From Pseudomonadota bacterium (GTDB lineage: Bacteria > Desulfobacterota > Desulfarculia > Desulfarculales > Desulfarculaceae): a stretch of DNA of 64,000 nucleotides. The notes beneath the pieces were generated by a model that saw nothing but the letters and a program-made list of their open reading frames with translations, did no database searches and was not told the origin of the DNA. Positions 1-9,116 of this stretch are shown one piece after another. The stretch spans positions 62,001 through 126,000 of the forward strand of contig JAHIND010000016.1 in NCBI GenBank assembly GCA_018896025.1. The letters run 5' to 3'. Every line of letters starts with the position of its first letter. The stretch's first letter is position 1. The translations under genes were made by a program, and so were the position numbers.

Positions 1-1689
1 GCCTGTGGCCTGGTCCAGCCAGGCCAGGAGGTTGTTGATGCCGGTGCGGCGGTGGAAGCGCCACTGAGGGATGAGGGTGAAGACCCAGGCCAGGGCCAGA
101 CCGGCCAGGCCCAGGCAGGCGCACAGGAGCGGCCAAAGGCGTCCGGCCCGGGACCAGGCGGGCAGAGACCACAGGGCCAGCATGGGCAGCAGGGGGGCCA
201 AAAAACGCCCCGGCGGGGTGAAGCCGCCCTGCCACTGCACCCAGCGCCACAGCACCACCGCGCCCACCGCGACCACGGCGATGAGCAGCGAGTAGAGCAT
301 CTGGCGGCGGTGCTCCCGGCCGAAGCGGGCCGCCCCGGCCAGGCCCAAAAGCAGCCACGGCGCGTAGGCCAGCAGGCCGAACTGCTGGTCAAAGAACATG
401 GCCGGCAGGGAAAGAAGCATGGGGCCCGGCTCGATGCGGTAGAAGCTGCCCAGCTTGTTGGTCAGATGGCCCAAGCCGGGCGCGTCAAACAGAGCCCCCA
501 AAATAAGGGCCAGCACCAGGGCGGCCAAGCAGACCCCGGCAGCGGCGATGCCGCGCCGCCAGGCGGGGCGGTTCAGGTACAGGGCGGCCAAGGTGGCCAG
601 GGCCAAGCCTAGGGATACCGGGGCCAGGCGCATTTTGACCAGGGCCAGAACCAGGGCCGTCCCAGCCAGGCCAAGGATAAGCCGGCCGGTGCGTTTGTCG
701 ATGCGATGCAGCCAGTACAGCCCGGCGCTGACCCCCAACACCCCCAGGGCTCCGGGATACACGTGCTGGGTTAGCTGCAATAGGGGCAGGGAAAAGCCCA
801 AGAGCCAGGTGGCGGCTAGGACGGGCCGGGCCCGGTAGCCCAAGTCCAGGGCCAGGCGGCAGAACAGGCCCAAGGTGACCGCTCCGGCCAGGGCCAGGGT
901 GGCCAGGGCCCCCAGGCGGCCCGCCAGCAGCCAGCCCGGTCCCAGCAGGGCGAACAGGGCCCAGGACTCGCCCAGGGGCCTGGCCAGTCGGTGGCTCCAG
1001 CCGCCCCAATAAAATTCCAGTCGGCACTGGGGTAAATGGGCCTGGCCGGAGGAGAGCCCCAGGGAGGCCATGAGGTGGTCGGTGTTGATGAGGTACAGGG
1101 TCTCGTCGCCGCAGGTGCTCACCGCCTGGGTGACCCAAAAGTTCAGGGCCAGGTACAGGGCCAGAGCCAGGCCAGCGCCGCCCCAGGCCAAAAGGCGCCC
1201 GTCGGGCAGCGGACGGCTTCCCACCTCCCACAGCAGCGAGGCGGCCAGAGCGGTCTGCCAGGTAAGGGCGGCCAGGTAGGCGGCCCCGCACAAAAGGGGC
1301 CAGGCCGGGGTTTGGCCGTGCAGGGCGGTGAAGCCCAAAATAAGAGGCAGGGCCAGGTAGGCCAGCCAATCGCGTTGGGCCAAATGGGCCGCCGCTTCGG
1401 GGGCGTCCACCGAGGCCCAGCGGGCCAGCAGGTGCCCGGCGCTGCTCATCAAGAGCAGGCCCAGGGGAGCCCAGTCGCCCAGGAACTTCCACCAGAAACC
1501 GGGGCGGTCCAAGCCGATTAGGGGAGCCAGCTCCCCGGCCGGGGAGTCGGGCAGGCCCAGGCGCTGGAGCATAAGGCGCATGGCCAGGGCCCAGAGCAGG
1601 GCCACGGCCGCTTTGCCCAGCCATGATCGCGGGACCCTCAAGGCCGTTTGCCCCACCTGGAAGTAAATAGCATATTCATTTTCTTTCAC
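1..1689 (-). CDS. Polytopic membrane protein, possibly GT-C-type glycosyltransferase (partial, C-terminus off the window)
   Basis: An uninterrupted minus-strand frame of 563 codons runs off the left edge. It is rich in Leu, Ala and Trp and alternates long hydrophobic stretches with short loops, giving at least eight likely membrane segments. The first begins about residue 25, after an amphipathic N-terminus. An acidic loop (ending in CGDETLYLINTDH) follows the early helices, and Arg/Trp-rich loops occur later. This layout resembles lipid-linked-sugar GT-C transferases (family 39/PMT-like), but I see no diagnostic motif, so the function is a guess. The start is uncertain: GTG at 1689 has no clear ribosome binding site, and the frame stays open upstream. 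Confidence 0.6.
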   Translation of the reverse strand, partial: MKENEYAIYFQVGQTALRVPRSWLGKAAVALLWALAMRLMLQRLGLPDSPAGELAPLIGLDRPGFWWKFLGDWAPLGLLLMSSAGHLLARWASVDAPEAAAHLAQRDWLAYLALPLILGFTALHGQTPAWPLLCGAAYLAALTWQTALAASLLWEVGSRPLPDGRLLAWGGAGLALALYLALNFWVTQAVSTCGDETLYLINTDHLMASLGLSSGQAHLPQCRLEFYWGGWSHRLARPLGESWALFALLGPGWLLAGRLGALATLALAGAVTLGLFCRLALDLGYRARPVLAATWLLGFSLPLLQLTQHVYPGALGVLGVSAGLYWLHRIDKRTGRLILGLAGTALVLALVKMRLAPVSLGLALATLAALYLNRPAWRRGIAAAGVCLAALVLALILGALFDAPGLGHLTNKLGSFYRIEPGPMLLSLPAMFFDQQFGLLAYAPWLLLGLAGAARFGREHRRQMLYSLLIAVVAVGAVVLWRWVQWQGGFTPPGRFLAPLLPMLALWSLPAWSRAGRLWPLLCACLGLAGLALAWVFTLIPQWRFHRRTGINNLLAWLDQATG

Positions 1690-1787
1690 CGTAAGATGCG
1701 CGGCGCATCCACGCTGCACGCAACGATGAATGTAAGATACCAGCCGCCTGGGGGCGGCGGCAATAAAATGGCTCCCGGAGACAGGGC

Positions 1788-1824
1788 AAAAAAAGGCCGC
1801 CGCGCCCGGTAGAGCGCGGCGGCC
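1788..1824 (-). terminator. Rho-independent terminator of the glutamate synthase operon
   Basis: A perfect 11-bp stem (1795-1805 with 1814-1824) and 8-nt loop is followed on the minus strand by seven T residues (1794-1788). It lies just past the stop codon of the amidotransferase gene that ends at 1847. Confidence 0.9.
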
Positions 1825-1846
1825 TGGTAGTTACGTCGAGTAGGGG

Positions 1847-4534
1847 CTACTCGGGGATAGCCTCCTTGGGCGACATCTTCTTCTGCCCGGGGCCCACCTT
1901 GCGGTAGACCTCGTGGGGGGCGCGTTTTACACCGTCCACGGTGAGCAGGTCGTCGATGCTGATGCCGAAGTGGCGCTCATTGGCCTCCAGGTAGGGGAGG
2001 ATCAATTCCCAGTCCTGGTCGGTAAGCTCGAAGTAGGCTCCGCCGTTGAGCTGCTGATCCACCAGCTTGTGGTGCGGGTCGCGCACGTAGATGGCTCCGC
2101 CGCTGGCCAGGGAGAAAAGGTTGGCGCCGGGATAGGGGTTTTCCAGGGACACAACCTTGCCCTGCTTGTCGAAGGTGATGCCGTTCAGCACCACGAAGCC
2201 GCCGCCGTTGTAGGGGTCGCCGGCCATGAAGGACTCGGCCAAGAAGTCAAGGCAGGTGCCGTTGATAACCACCCGGGGACGTCCCACCGCGTTGATCAGC
2301 GGACGTCCCGCGCCGTTGCCCATGATAAAGACCTCGCCGCCCTTGGCGCCGTACATGAAGGCCTGACCCACGTCTCCGTGGATTACCAGGGTGCCGGCCT
2401 TGGTGATCTGGCCCAACTGGTCCTGGCCGTTGTCGTGGATCTGGACCTCCAGGCCGTCCATGCCCGAGGCGATGTAGTCACCGGAAGCGCCGTAGATGTC
2501 GAAGCGCACGCCCTCGGTGGCCGGGCCCAGGCCGCAGCCCTGGAAGCGCTGGCCCTTTAGGCCGTAGACGATGAACCTCATCCAACCCAGGTGATAGGCT
2601 TCCACCTCCACCCGGGCATCGCACTCGTCGCCCTCGGGCGGGAAGTGATGGGCATAGACCACCAGCACCTTTTCGTCGCCGGCGGGGGCGCGCAGGTCGC
2701 CCTTGGTGCCCCAGTCGATGCGGGCGTAGCGGGTGCCCTTGTTGTCGGCAAGGGCCGGGGTGCGGTCCAGGATGCCGTTGATGGCGGTGCGCAGCAGTTG
2801 CAGCACCACCGAGCGCTTCTTGTCGCCGGTGTCGTAGCGGCGGTCGTTGAGCAGGGTCAAGACCTCCAGGGCCCACTGGGTTCCCTGGTCGCCGGCCTGG
2901 GCCACCTTTTCCACCTGGGCGATGAACCAGCGAAGCTGGCTGAAGCTCCAGGAGGCCATGGCCGCGGCCGCCTGTTCGTACACGGCAAAGGGCTCGGAGC
3001 CCTCGGGAGCGGCGCTGAGCGCCCCTTCCAGTTTCTGGGCCTGCTCCGGAGCGGCGGGAGTCTCCTCGGGGTCGAAGCGCCACTGGCCCTGGTCCACCTC
3101 GATGGGGGTGCCGAATTTGTCCGTGCAAGTGAGGTCATAGCCTTGGCCGTTGCCCTGCACGTTGAACAGGAAAGCGCCGCCGTCGGTGGAGCTGCCGCCC
3201 CGGGCGTTCCAGTAGCGGTCGGCCACCAAACGGAAGCGGGGGTCTTCCTGGTTCAGGGAGAGCAGGGTGGCGTCGATGGCCTGCTTTTCCGAACCCACCA
3301 GCCCGATGGACACGTCGCCCTCTTGCAGGGCGAAGACCTGGGGCCGGAGCATGGAGGTGTCGGTGATGCCCAGAAGCTGGTACAGGTCCTGGTCCGGGTT
3401 GGAGCGGGCGATGATGAAGAACCAGGGGCCGTCCGGGCTGCCGTGCATGTGCATGGCCTGGATGGCCCGGTACACCGGCTTCCTTTGGGCCGACAGGCGC
3501 TCAAAGTCCAGCTCGGTGGTGGGGGCCATGGCCTCGATGACGTACTCCAGGGGGTAGTGGTACACCCTGGTCCACAGGTCAAAGAGCAGGACCGCCACCT
3601 CGGTGTCGGTGAGGAACTGGGTGGCGATGCCGTGCTGGCGCAGGTATTCGCTGACGCTGTAGTAGTTGGCAAAGTCGCCGTTGTGCACCAGAGCCTCGTT
3701 GAGACCGATGAAGGGGTGGCTGCCGCCGGGGTGCCACACGCGGCCCTTGGTAGGGTAGCGCTGGTGGGCGATCCACACCTGGGCATTGAAGTCTTCCATG
3801 CCGTAGTACTGCACCACGGTCTCGGCGAAGCCCACGACCTTCATGATCACCAGGTTGCGGGCATGGCTGAGCACGAAGGCGCGCTTTTCGCCCAGGCTGG
3901 TGTAGAAGGTGGCGTTGAGGCGGTTGGTGTTGCGGTAGATGAACTCATCTTCCAGGGCGCGGCCGGTCAACTCGCTCAGGCCTTCCTCGGCGGCGAAGGC
4001 GTCCAGGGCCCCTTGCTTGGCGCGCACAAAGTAGCGCACCACGTCCGGGGGCTTGACCTCCAGGCCGAAGTCGCGGTAGTCGCCCTGGGTCTCCACCCTC
4101 GCCTTGTGGTGGATGTCCAGGTAGGGGCTGACACACTGCTCCTCGACTTCTTTCTCGGCCTCGGGGTCCAACAGGGCTACCTGGAGAATGTAGTCGTTCT
4201 TGAGCGTGTCGGAGTCTACGCCCAGTTGCTTGGGGTCCAGGCAGGCCGCGGCGATGCCGCCACCCTTGCCGTTGCCCCGGTTGTGCATCTGAACGGAAGG
4301 TTCGAATATATGCCGGCCGCGCACGGGCACGTTGGCCGCGAAACCCACCACGCCGCAGCCGCCTTCTTCGGCGGTCCGGTGGGGGCTAAGCGGGGGGGCG
4401 TCGGCCGACGCCCTCCGGCGAGAGGCCAAAATGGCCTCGGTTATGCGGGTCAGCTCCTCCCGTGAGGGGAGGCGGCTTTGTCGTCCTTGGGCTTGGAATA
4501 GACTGGCCACGACGGCTGTTCCTCTCTCTTTCAA
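1847..4534 (-). CDS. Glutamate synthase amidotransferase fused to GXGXG domain (archaeal-type)
   Basis: The 895-residue protein starts with a class II glutamine amidotransferase domain (about residues 60-430). It contains GGCGVVGF, whose Cys60 is the expected N-terminal nucleophile, and the substrate-binding runs RYPTKG and VHNGDF. The C-terminal third (about 670-860) has the repeated Gly-rich turns of the GltB GXGXG beta-helix, such as GDVGQAFMYGAKGG and MGNGAGR. In archaeal-type glutamate synthases these are usually separate genes, so this is a fusion. It would release ammonia from glutamine and supply it to the FMN subunit encoded just upstream, with which it overlaps by 4 bp. About 59 residues precede Cys60, a long propeptide for this family. 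The domain identification is secure; processing is inferred. Confidence 0.9.
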   Translation of the reverse strand: MKERGTAVVASLFQAQGRQSRLPSREELTRITEAILASRRRASADAPPLSPHRTAEEGGCGVVGFAANVPVRGRHIFEPSVQMHNRGNGKGGGIAAACLDPKQLGVDSDTLKNDYILQVALLDPEAEKEVEEQCVSPYLDIHHKARVETQGDYRDFGLEVKPPDVVRYFVRAKQGALDAFAAEEGLSELTGRALEDEFIYRNTNRLNATFYTSLGEKRAFVLSHARNLVIMKVVGFAETVVQYYGMEDFNAQVWIAHQRYPTKGRVWHPGGSHPFIGLNEALVHNGDFANYYSVSEYLRQHGIATQFLTDTEVAVLLFDLWTRVYHYPLEYVIEAMAPTTELDFERLSAQRKPVYRAIQAMHMHGSPDGPWFFIIARSNPDQDLYQLLGITDTSMLRPQVFALQEGDVSIGLVGSEKQAIDATLLSLNQEDPRFRLVADRYWNARGGSSTDGGAFLFNVQGNGQGYDLTCTDKFGTPIEVDQGQWRFDPEETPAAPEQAQKLEGALSAAPEGSEPFAVYEQAAAAMASWSFSQLRWFIAQVEKVAQAGDQGTQWALEVLTLLNDRRYDTGDKKRSVVLQLLRTAINGILDRTPALADNKGTRYARIDWGTKGDLRAPAGDEKVLVVYAHHFPPEGDECDARVEVEAYHLGWMRFIVYGLKGQRFQGCGLGPATEGVRFDIYGASGDYIASGMDGLEVQIHDNGQDQLGQITKAGTLVIHGDVGQAFMYGAKGGEVFIMGNGAGRPLINAVGRPRVVINGTCLDFLAESFMAGDPYNGGGFVVLNGITFDKQGKVVSLENPYPGANLFSLASGGAIYVRDPHHKLVDQQLNGGAYFELTDQDWELILPYLEANERHFGISIDDLLTVDGVKRAPHEVYRKVGPGQKKMSPKEAIPE

Positions 4535-7455
4535 GCCTTTTTTTGATAATCCAGGTGGGTGAGCAGGTCGCTACGTCCCACCAGGTCCCGAACACTCTTG
4601 AGCCCCAGGCGCCACAGGATGTCGCGCAGCTGGATGGCCCAGGAGTTGAACAGGTTGATCACGCGCTGGGAGCCCCAGTCGGAGTCATAGGCTACCTGAA
4701 GCTCGGGGTCGGTGGTGGCGATGCCCCGGGGGCAGCCCCGGCCGGACTCGCAGTTGGCGCAGCGGATGCACTCCAGGGCAACCATGTCGGCGGTGCCGCA
4801 GACGATGCCGTCGGCGCCAAGGGCGATGGCCTTGGCCACGTCCCAGGCGGTGCGCACGCCGCCGGAGGCGATCAGGGTGATCTTGTCGCGGATGCCCTCC
4901 TCGGTGAGGAAGCGGTGCACCATGGGGATGGCGTACTCGATGGGCATGGCGATGTTCTTCTTGGCGATGTCCGGTGCCGCCCCGGTGCCGCCGTAGCTGC
5001 CGTCCAGGTGCACTATGTGCGCCCCGGCGTAAAAGGAGCCCACGGCCACCATGTCCACGTCCATGGGGGTGGAGACTTTCACCGAAACCAAAGCGCGGGG
5101 ATTGATGTGTTTGATCCAATCCACATGCTTCTTGTGGTCTTCCACCGAATACACCGAGTGGAACGGGAAGGGGCTGAACAGGGAGTTGCCCACCACGGCC
5201 TCGCGCATCTTAGCCACCGCCGGGGTCACCTTGTCGCCCAGCAAGTGTCCGCCCAGGCCGGGCTTGGCGCCCTGGGCGTACTTGAACTCCACGATGCGCA
5301 CCCGCTGGATGGTTTCCTCGCGCACCCCGAACAGGCCGGTGGCCACCTGGGTGATCACGTTGTTGGAGTACTTCTCCAGCACGGGCGGGAAGCCGCCTTC
5401 ACCGGTGCAGGTGAAGGAGTTGAGCGCGGTGTAGGCCCGGGCCCGGCTCTCCATGGTGGCTTGGCTTACCGAGCCGAAGCTCATGCCGCCGCCATATATC
5501 GGGAAGCCGATCTCCACCCGGGGCCGTCCGTCGTCGTCGCGCCGGTTCAGGGGTAAGGACAGGTCCACATCGTTGGGGCCGAAGCTATCGTCCGGCGGCT
5601 CGGCCGGGAACACGATGTCCATGCGGTCGAAGCCGCCGCCGCTGGCACCCTTGCGGTACTCCAGGTTCTCCTGGGGCGGCTGGCCGGTTTCGGCCTGAAT
5701 CCAGGTGGCCACCAACAGGTCGGCGGGCCAACGGGCGTCGCCGAAGGTTTTCCACACCGGGTTTGGGCCCACCCGGATGGCTTGAACCGGGCAGGCGTCG
5801 CCGCAGTAGGAGCCGATGGAGCGGCAGTAGTCCGCGCCCCGGCACTTGCTGTTGCGCGGGGCCAGCATCTTTTCGCCGGCCTTGAAGTGCACCCCGAACT
5901 GGCAGACCTCGGCGCACTTGCCGCAGGCCACGCAGGTGTTCAGGCGCTCGACCTTGTATTTGGTCAGGGCGTTGCGGTAGCGCGAGGGGGCCTCGGTGAT
6001 CTCCGCCGACAAGGCGCTGTATTCGCCGGGAGCCAGCTCCGGGACCGGGGAGGACTTGGCGGGCTCCAGGGGAGTGACCCGCTCGCCGAAGATGGGCGCG
6101 AAGCTCATCTTCTCCAGGTCCTCGAAGACCATGGCCCGGCCCATCTCGCCGCGCAGGCGGCGCACCTCGCGGATGCCCATGGCTCCCATCAGCTCGATGA
6201 GCTGGGAGTGGAAGGCGCCCATGAGGTTGAGCAGGCGCTTCTTGCCCTGCTCCTCGTCGATGGTGTCCAGGTTCACCGGGCAGTCAAAGCCCTCGGAGCA
6301 GGAGCGGCACAGGCGGCACTCCATGGCCACGTTGAGCACCAGGTCCAGGCCCACGCCGTCCGCGCCGCAGAGGATGGTCTTGGCCACGTGCTCGGCCAGG
6401 GCCACGCCGCCGCCCGCCAACAGGGTCACCTGGTCGCGGCAGGCTTCGTCCACCAGGCGCAGGTGCACCTCGCGGATCAGCTTGGTGATGAAGGTGTCCG
6501 AGGCCTTGCCCAGGCCCTGGCCCTTGTCGCCGGCCTGGAGGTAGAGCACCTCGGCTCCGGCCAGGACCACCCCGGCGGCCCGGTCGGCCGCGTTTTCGTC
6601 CAGGGGCAGGCGCACCGCCACCACCAGGTCCGGCCTTTGCTCCTTGAGCTTGGCCACTTGGTCCATAACCCCGGGGGTGTAGAGCATCTCGGCCATGGCC
6701 GCGCCCTCCAGGGGGCTGAGGTCGGCCGGCACGCCGTCAACGCGCACGATGAGGTTGCTCTTGAGGTCGGCCAGAAGCCCGGCGGCCTCTTCGTAGGTGG
6801 CCACGGCCAGGGTCTTGCCCTCTTTGGCGGCCAGGGCCACGGCCCGGCGGGTGCCGGGGCCGATCTTGCCCCAGGGGGGCAGGTCCAGGAGCATGGGGGT
6901 GGGCAGCTCCACCATGGGAGGCATGTCGATGGCCAGGTCGCCCGCTTCGTCGAAGATCAGGCGCTCGGGACGGCGTCCCAGCTCGATGACCGTGCTGATG
7001 TACTCGCGGCCGTGGATGCCGTCGCGGGTGGGCCGCACGATCTCGCTCATGTCGGTCCACATCTGGTCGAAGCCTGGCCCGGAGAAGGGGCCCCGGTAGC
7101 CCGCCCCGGAGACGGGGATGGCGCCGGTGGAGGACTGCTTCCACAGGGTGGCGATGATGTCCGGCCGCCAATATTCGTCGCCCATGGCCTCGAACTGGGG
7201 GTTCACGGCCCGGGTTAGGATGTTTTTCTTGCACTCCTGCACGCAGCGCATGCAGTTGAGGCACAGGGAGTCTGTGGTGTCCACCACCTGCCCGGCATCG
7301 AAGGTCTTCTTCTTATAGACCTCGTAGATGCAGCTATCGCGCTTGACGCACTTCAGGCAGCCCAGACAGCCCTCCACCTCCATGGCGGCCAGCTTGGCCA
7401 CCGGGGTGAAGCGCGGTTGGGTGGGGCCCACCTCGACGTGATACTTTTCGCCCAT
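4531..7455 (-). CDS. Archaeal-type glutamate synthase FMN/iron-sulfur subunit with two tandem barrel-like halves
   Basis: This 974-residue protein makes glutamate from 2-oxoglutarate and ammonia. Residues 30-75 hold two four-Cys clusters (C30, C33, C36, C42; C65, C68, C71, C75), and residues 506-550 hold another ferredoxin-like pair. Residues about 600-960 are the glutamate synthase FMN barrel, with GGGMSFGS, KPGLGGHLLG and GSYGGTGAAP, ending in C-x2-C-x2-C-x5-C at about 893-906. A second, diverged barrel-like stretch precedes it (about 120-460) and ends with the same Cys spacing at about 375-388. No NAD(P)H-binding GltD-like domain is present here or nearby, so the electron donor may be ferredoxin (inference). 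It is translationally coupled to the amidotransferase gene. Confidence 0.9.
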   Translation of the reverse strand: MGEKYHVEVGPTQPRFTPVAKLAAMEVEGCLGCLKCVKRDSCIYEVYKKKTFDAGQVVDTTDSLCLNCMRCVQECKKNILTRAVNPQFEAMGDEYWRPDIIATLWKQSSTGAIPVSGAGYRGPFSGPGFDQMWTDMSEIVRPTRDGIHGREYISTVIELGRRPERLIFDEAGDLAIDMPPMVELPTPMLLDLPPWGKIGPGTRRAVALAAKEGKTLAVATYEEAAGLLADLKSNLIVRVDGVPADLSPLEGAAMAEMLYTPGVMDQVAKLKEQRPDLVVAVRLPLDENAADRAAGVVLAGAEVLYLQAGDKGQGLGKASDTFITKLIREVHLRLVDEACRDQVTLLAGGGVALAEHVAKTILCGADGVGLDLVLNVAMECRLCRSCSEGFDCPVNLDTIDEEQGKKRLLNLMGAFHSQLIELMGAMGIREVRRLRGEMGRAMVFEDLEKMSFAPIFGERVTPLEPAKSSPVPELAPGEYSALSAEITEAPSRYRNALTKYKVERLNTCVACGKCAEVCQFGVHFKAGEKMLAPRNSKCRGADYCRSIGSYCGDACPVQAIRVGPNPVWKTFGDARWPADLLVATWIQAETGQPPQENLEYRKGASGGGFDRMDIVFPAEPPDDSFGPNDVDLSLPLNRRDDDGRPRVEIGFPIYGGGMSFGSVSQATMESRARAYTALNSFTCTGEGGFPPVLEKYSNNVITQVATGLFGVREETIQRVRIVEFKYAQGAKPGLGGHLLGDKVTPAVAKMREAVVGNSLFSPFPFHSVYSVEDHKKHVDWIKHINPRALVSVKVSTPMDVDMVAVGSFYAGAHIVHLDGSYGGTGAAPDIAKKNIAMPIEYAIPMVHRFLTEEGIRDKITLIASGGVRTAWDVAKAIALGADGIVCGTADMVALECIRCANCESGRGCPRGIATTDPELQVAYDSDWGSQRVINLFNSWAIQLRDILWRLGLKSVRDLVGRSDLLTHLDYQKKA

Positions 7456-7500
7456 GATAAAAATCCTGCTCGTCTGCTGGCGTTGAGCCCGGGCCGGAGT

Positions 7501-8442
7501 TTAGACCTCCGGACGCGGGGACAGGCCTGCCTGGTTGATGATCTCGGGCAGCAGTTCCTCCGCCTCGATGGCTTGGAGGTGTACGCCCTTGACCCCCGGC
7601 AGCTCTCTAACCTGCTCGATCAGCTCCAAGGTGACCTTGACGCCCTCGGCTTGGGGGTCGGAGGCCGCCTTCATGCGGTCGATGAGCTCCTGGGGAACCA
7701 CTACGCCGGGCACGTTCTTGTTCATATAGTTGAGCATGCCCGCCGAGCGGGGAATGATGATCCCCGGCAGGATGGCGGTTTTCTCGGTCAGGCCCATGTC
7801 CACGGCCTTGGCCATCTGCTCGGCGAAGGCCTTGATGTCGTAGACCGCCTGGGTCTGGATGAAGTCCGCGCCAGCCGCCACTTTCTTGGCCAGGCGCAAA
7901 ACGCGGAACTCGATGGGCGGTCCCAGGGGGGTCCAGGCCGCGCCGATGAAGAACTGCGGCTTGCTGGTCAGGGTGTCGCCCCCGGCCTGCACGCCTTCAT
8001 CGCGCATGTTCTTTATAATGTTGATGAGCTGGATGGAGTCCACGTCGTAGACGCCCTTGGCTCCGGGGTGGCCCTTGAGCTTGCCGCTGGCCCCGGCGCC
8101 CTGGTGGTCGCCGCTGATGGCCAGGATGTTCTTGAGCCCCAGGGCGGCCGCGCCCAACAGGTCGCTCTGCATGGCGATGCGGTTGCGGTCCCGACAGGTC
8201 ATCTGGGCCACCGGTTCCAGCCCGGCGTCCAAGAGGATCTTGGAGCCCGCGATGGAGGACATGCGCACCACCGCGGTCTGGTTGTCGGTGACGTTGTAAG
8301 CGTCGGCCACGCCCTTGAGGATTTCGGCCTTCTTGAGCACTTCCTCCACGTCGGGGCCGCGGGGCGGGCCTACTTCGGTGGTGAGGGCGAACTGGCCGGC
8401 GGCCAAAACTTTTTCCAACTTGGTTCCTGCGTGCAAACTCAT
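7501..8442 (-). CDS. metF: Methylenetetrahydrofolate reductase
   Basis: The 313-residue product fits the single-domain bacterial MetF TIM barrel, with the N-terminal TTEVGPPRG strand, the flavin-region run VTDNQTAVVRMS, MTCRDRNRIA and NILAISGDH. It would reduce methylene-THF to methyl-THF. Its start overlaps the stop of metV by 4 bp (ATGA), and metV is preceded by an MvhD-type gene. This metF-metV-mvhD grouping is typical of anaerobes that run the methyl branch of the Wood-Ljungdahl pathway and differs from the lone metF of methionine synthesis. The glutamate synthase genes follow after 45 bp on the same strand, so co-transcription is likely. Confidence 0.93.
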   Translation of the reverse strand: MSLHAGTKLEKVLAAGQFALTTEVGPPRGPDVEEVLKKAEILKGVADAYNVTDNQTAVVRMSSIAGSKILLDAGLEPVAQMTCRDRNRIAMQSDLLGAAALGLKNILAISGDHQGAGASGKLKGHPGAKGVYDVDSIQLINIIKNMRDEGVQAGGDTLTSKPQFFIGAAWTPLGPPIEFRVLRLAKKVAAGADFIQTQAVYDIKAFAEQMAKAVDMGLTEKTAILPGIIIPRSAGMLNYMNKNVPGVVVPQELIDRMKAASDPQAEGVKVTLELIEQVRELPGVKGVHLQAIEAEELLPEIINQAGLSPRPEV

Positions 8443-9110
8443 GACCGCAGATCCTCCCGCAGCATCCTCTTGGGCCCTCCGGCCGGCGAGTTGGACCAGT
8501 CCTTGGGAGGACGCACCTTGGTGAGGTCCTCCAACCGGCCGCGGGCGGTGGCCCGCTCCACGATCAGCCGCCAGATACAGGGCGTGTCTTGGTTGATCTC
8601 ACACATTCCGTTGGTGCGGGTGCCGCCGCAAGGGCCGTTTTGCAGGCTCTTGGCGCAGCGGGCCACCGGGCACAGACCGAAGGTAAAACCCAGCACGCAG
8701 TCGCCGCAGGCGGCGCAACGGCTGGTCCACAGGCCCGGCTCTTCGCGGATGCTCAGGCTGGTGGTGTTGACTCCGGGGTAGAGCGGGGTGTCGGCGTAGC
8801 GCTCGGCCACCAATTGCATGCCGATTCCACAGGCCACGCTGACGATGGCGTCGGCCTCGGCCGCCGCCTCGGCGATGGCCTCCAGGAACTCGGGCTCGCA
8901 CTGGCGCTCCAGGGTGGCGCTTTTTACTTCAATGGGGTTGCCGTCGTTTTGCATGGCCATGGCCAGCAGGGGCGCCAGGGTCTCCACCTCGCGCTCTCCG
9001 CCGGCGGCGCATTCGGCCACGCAGGTGGCGCAACCGATTACCAGCACCTTCTTGTGGCCGCGCAGGTAACCCACCATTTCCTCAATGGGCTTCCACTCAG
9101 CGGTGATCAT
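8439..9110 (-). CDS. metV: MetV, methylenetetrahydrofolate reductase zinc/iron-sulfur partner subunit
   Basis: This 223-residue Cys-rich protein matches the MetV (MTHFR C-terminal) family. An N-terminal half carries IGCATCVAECAAGG (C27, C30, C34) and the GIGMQLVAER helix. A C-terminal half has many cysteines, CAACGDCVLG then LCPVARCAK, NGPCGG and MCEINQDTPC, consistent with zinc and Fe-S binding. MetV forms an essential complex with MetF in acetogens. The gene is flanked by mvhD (6-bp gap) and metF (4-bp overlap), which supports a MetF-MetV-MvhD complex. That complex could take electrons from a heterodisulfide-reductase-like module elsewhere, but none is visible here. Confidence 0.92.
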   Translation of the reverse strand: MITAEWKPIEEMVGYLRGHKKVLVIGCATCVAECAAGGEREVETLAPLLAMAMQNDGNPIEVKSATLERQCEPEFLEAIAEAAAEADAIVSVACGIGMQLVAERYADTPLYPGVNTTSLSIREEPGLWTSRCAACGDCVLGFTFGLCPVARCAKSLQNGPCGGTRTNGMCEINQDTPCIWRLIVERATARGRLEDLTKVRPPKDWSNSPAGGPKRMLREDLRS

Positions 9111-9116
9111 CGGCGC

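Noticed and set aside
485..1624. A 379-codon minus-strand frame starting inside the left-edge gene
   Set aside because: It is extremely Gly/Pro/Arg-rich, has no recognisable domain, and lies in a different frame of the membrane protein gene, which has hydrophobic helices and continuous coding character.
2591..4465. A 624-codon plus-strand frame opposite the amidotransferase gene
   Set aside because: It is rich in His, Val and Gly with no domain, as expected for the antisense of a GC-rich gene. The minus strand has clear catalytic motifs.
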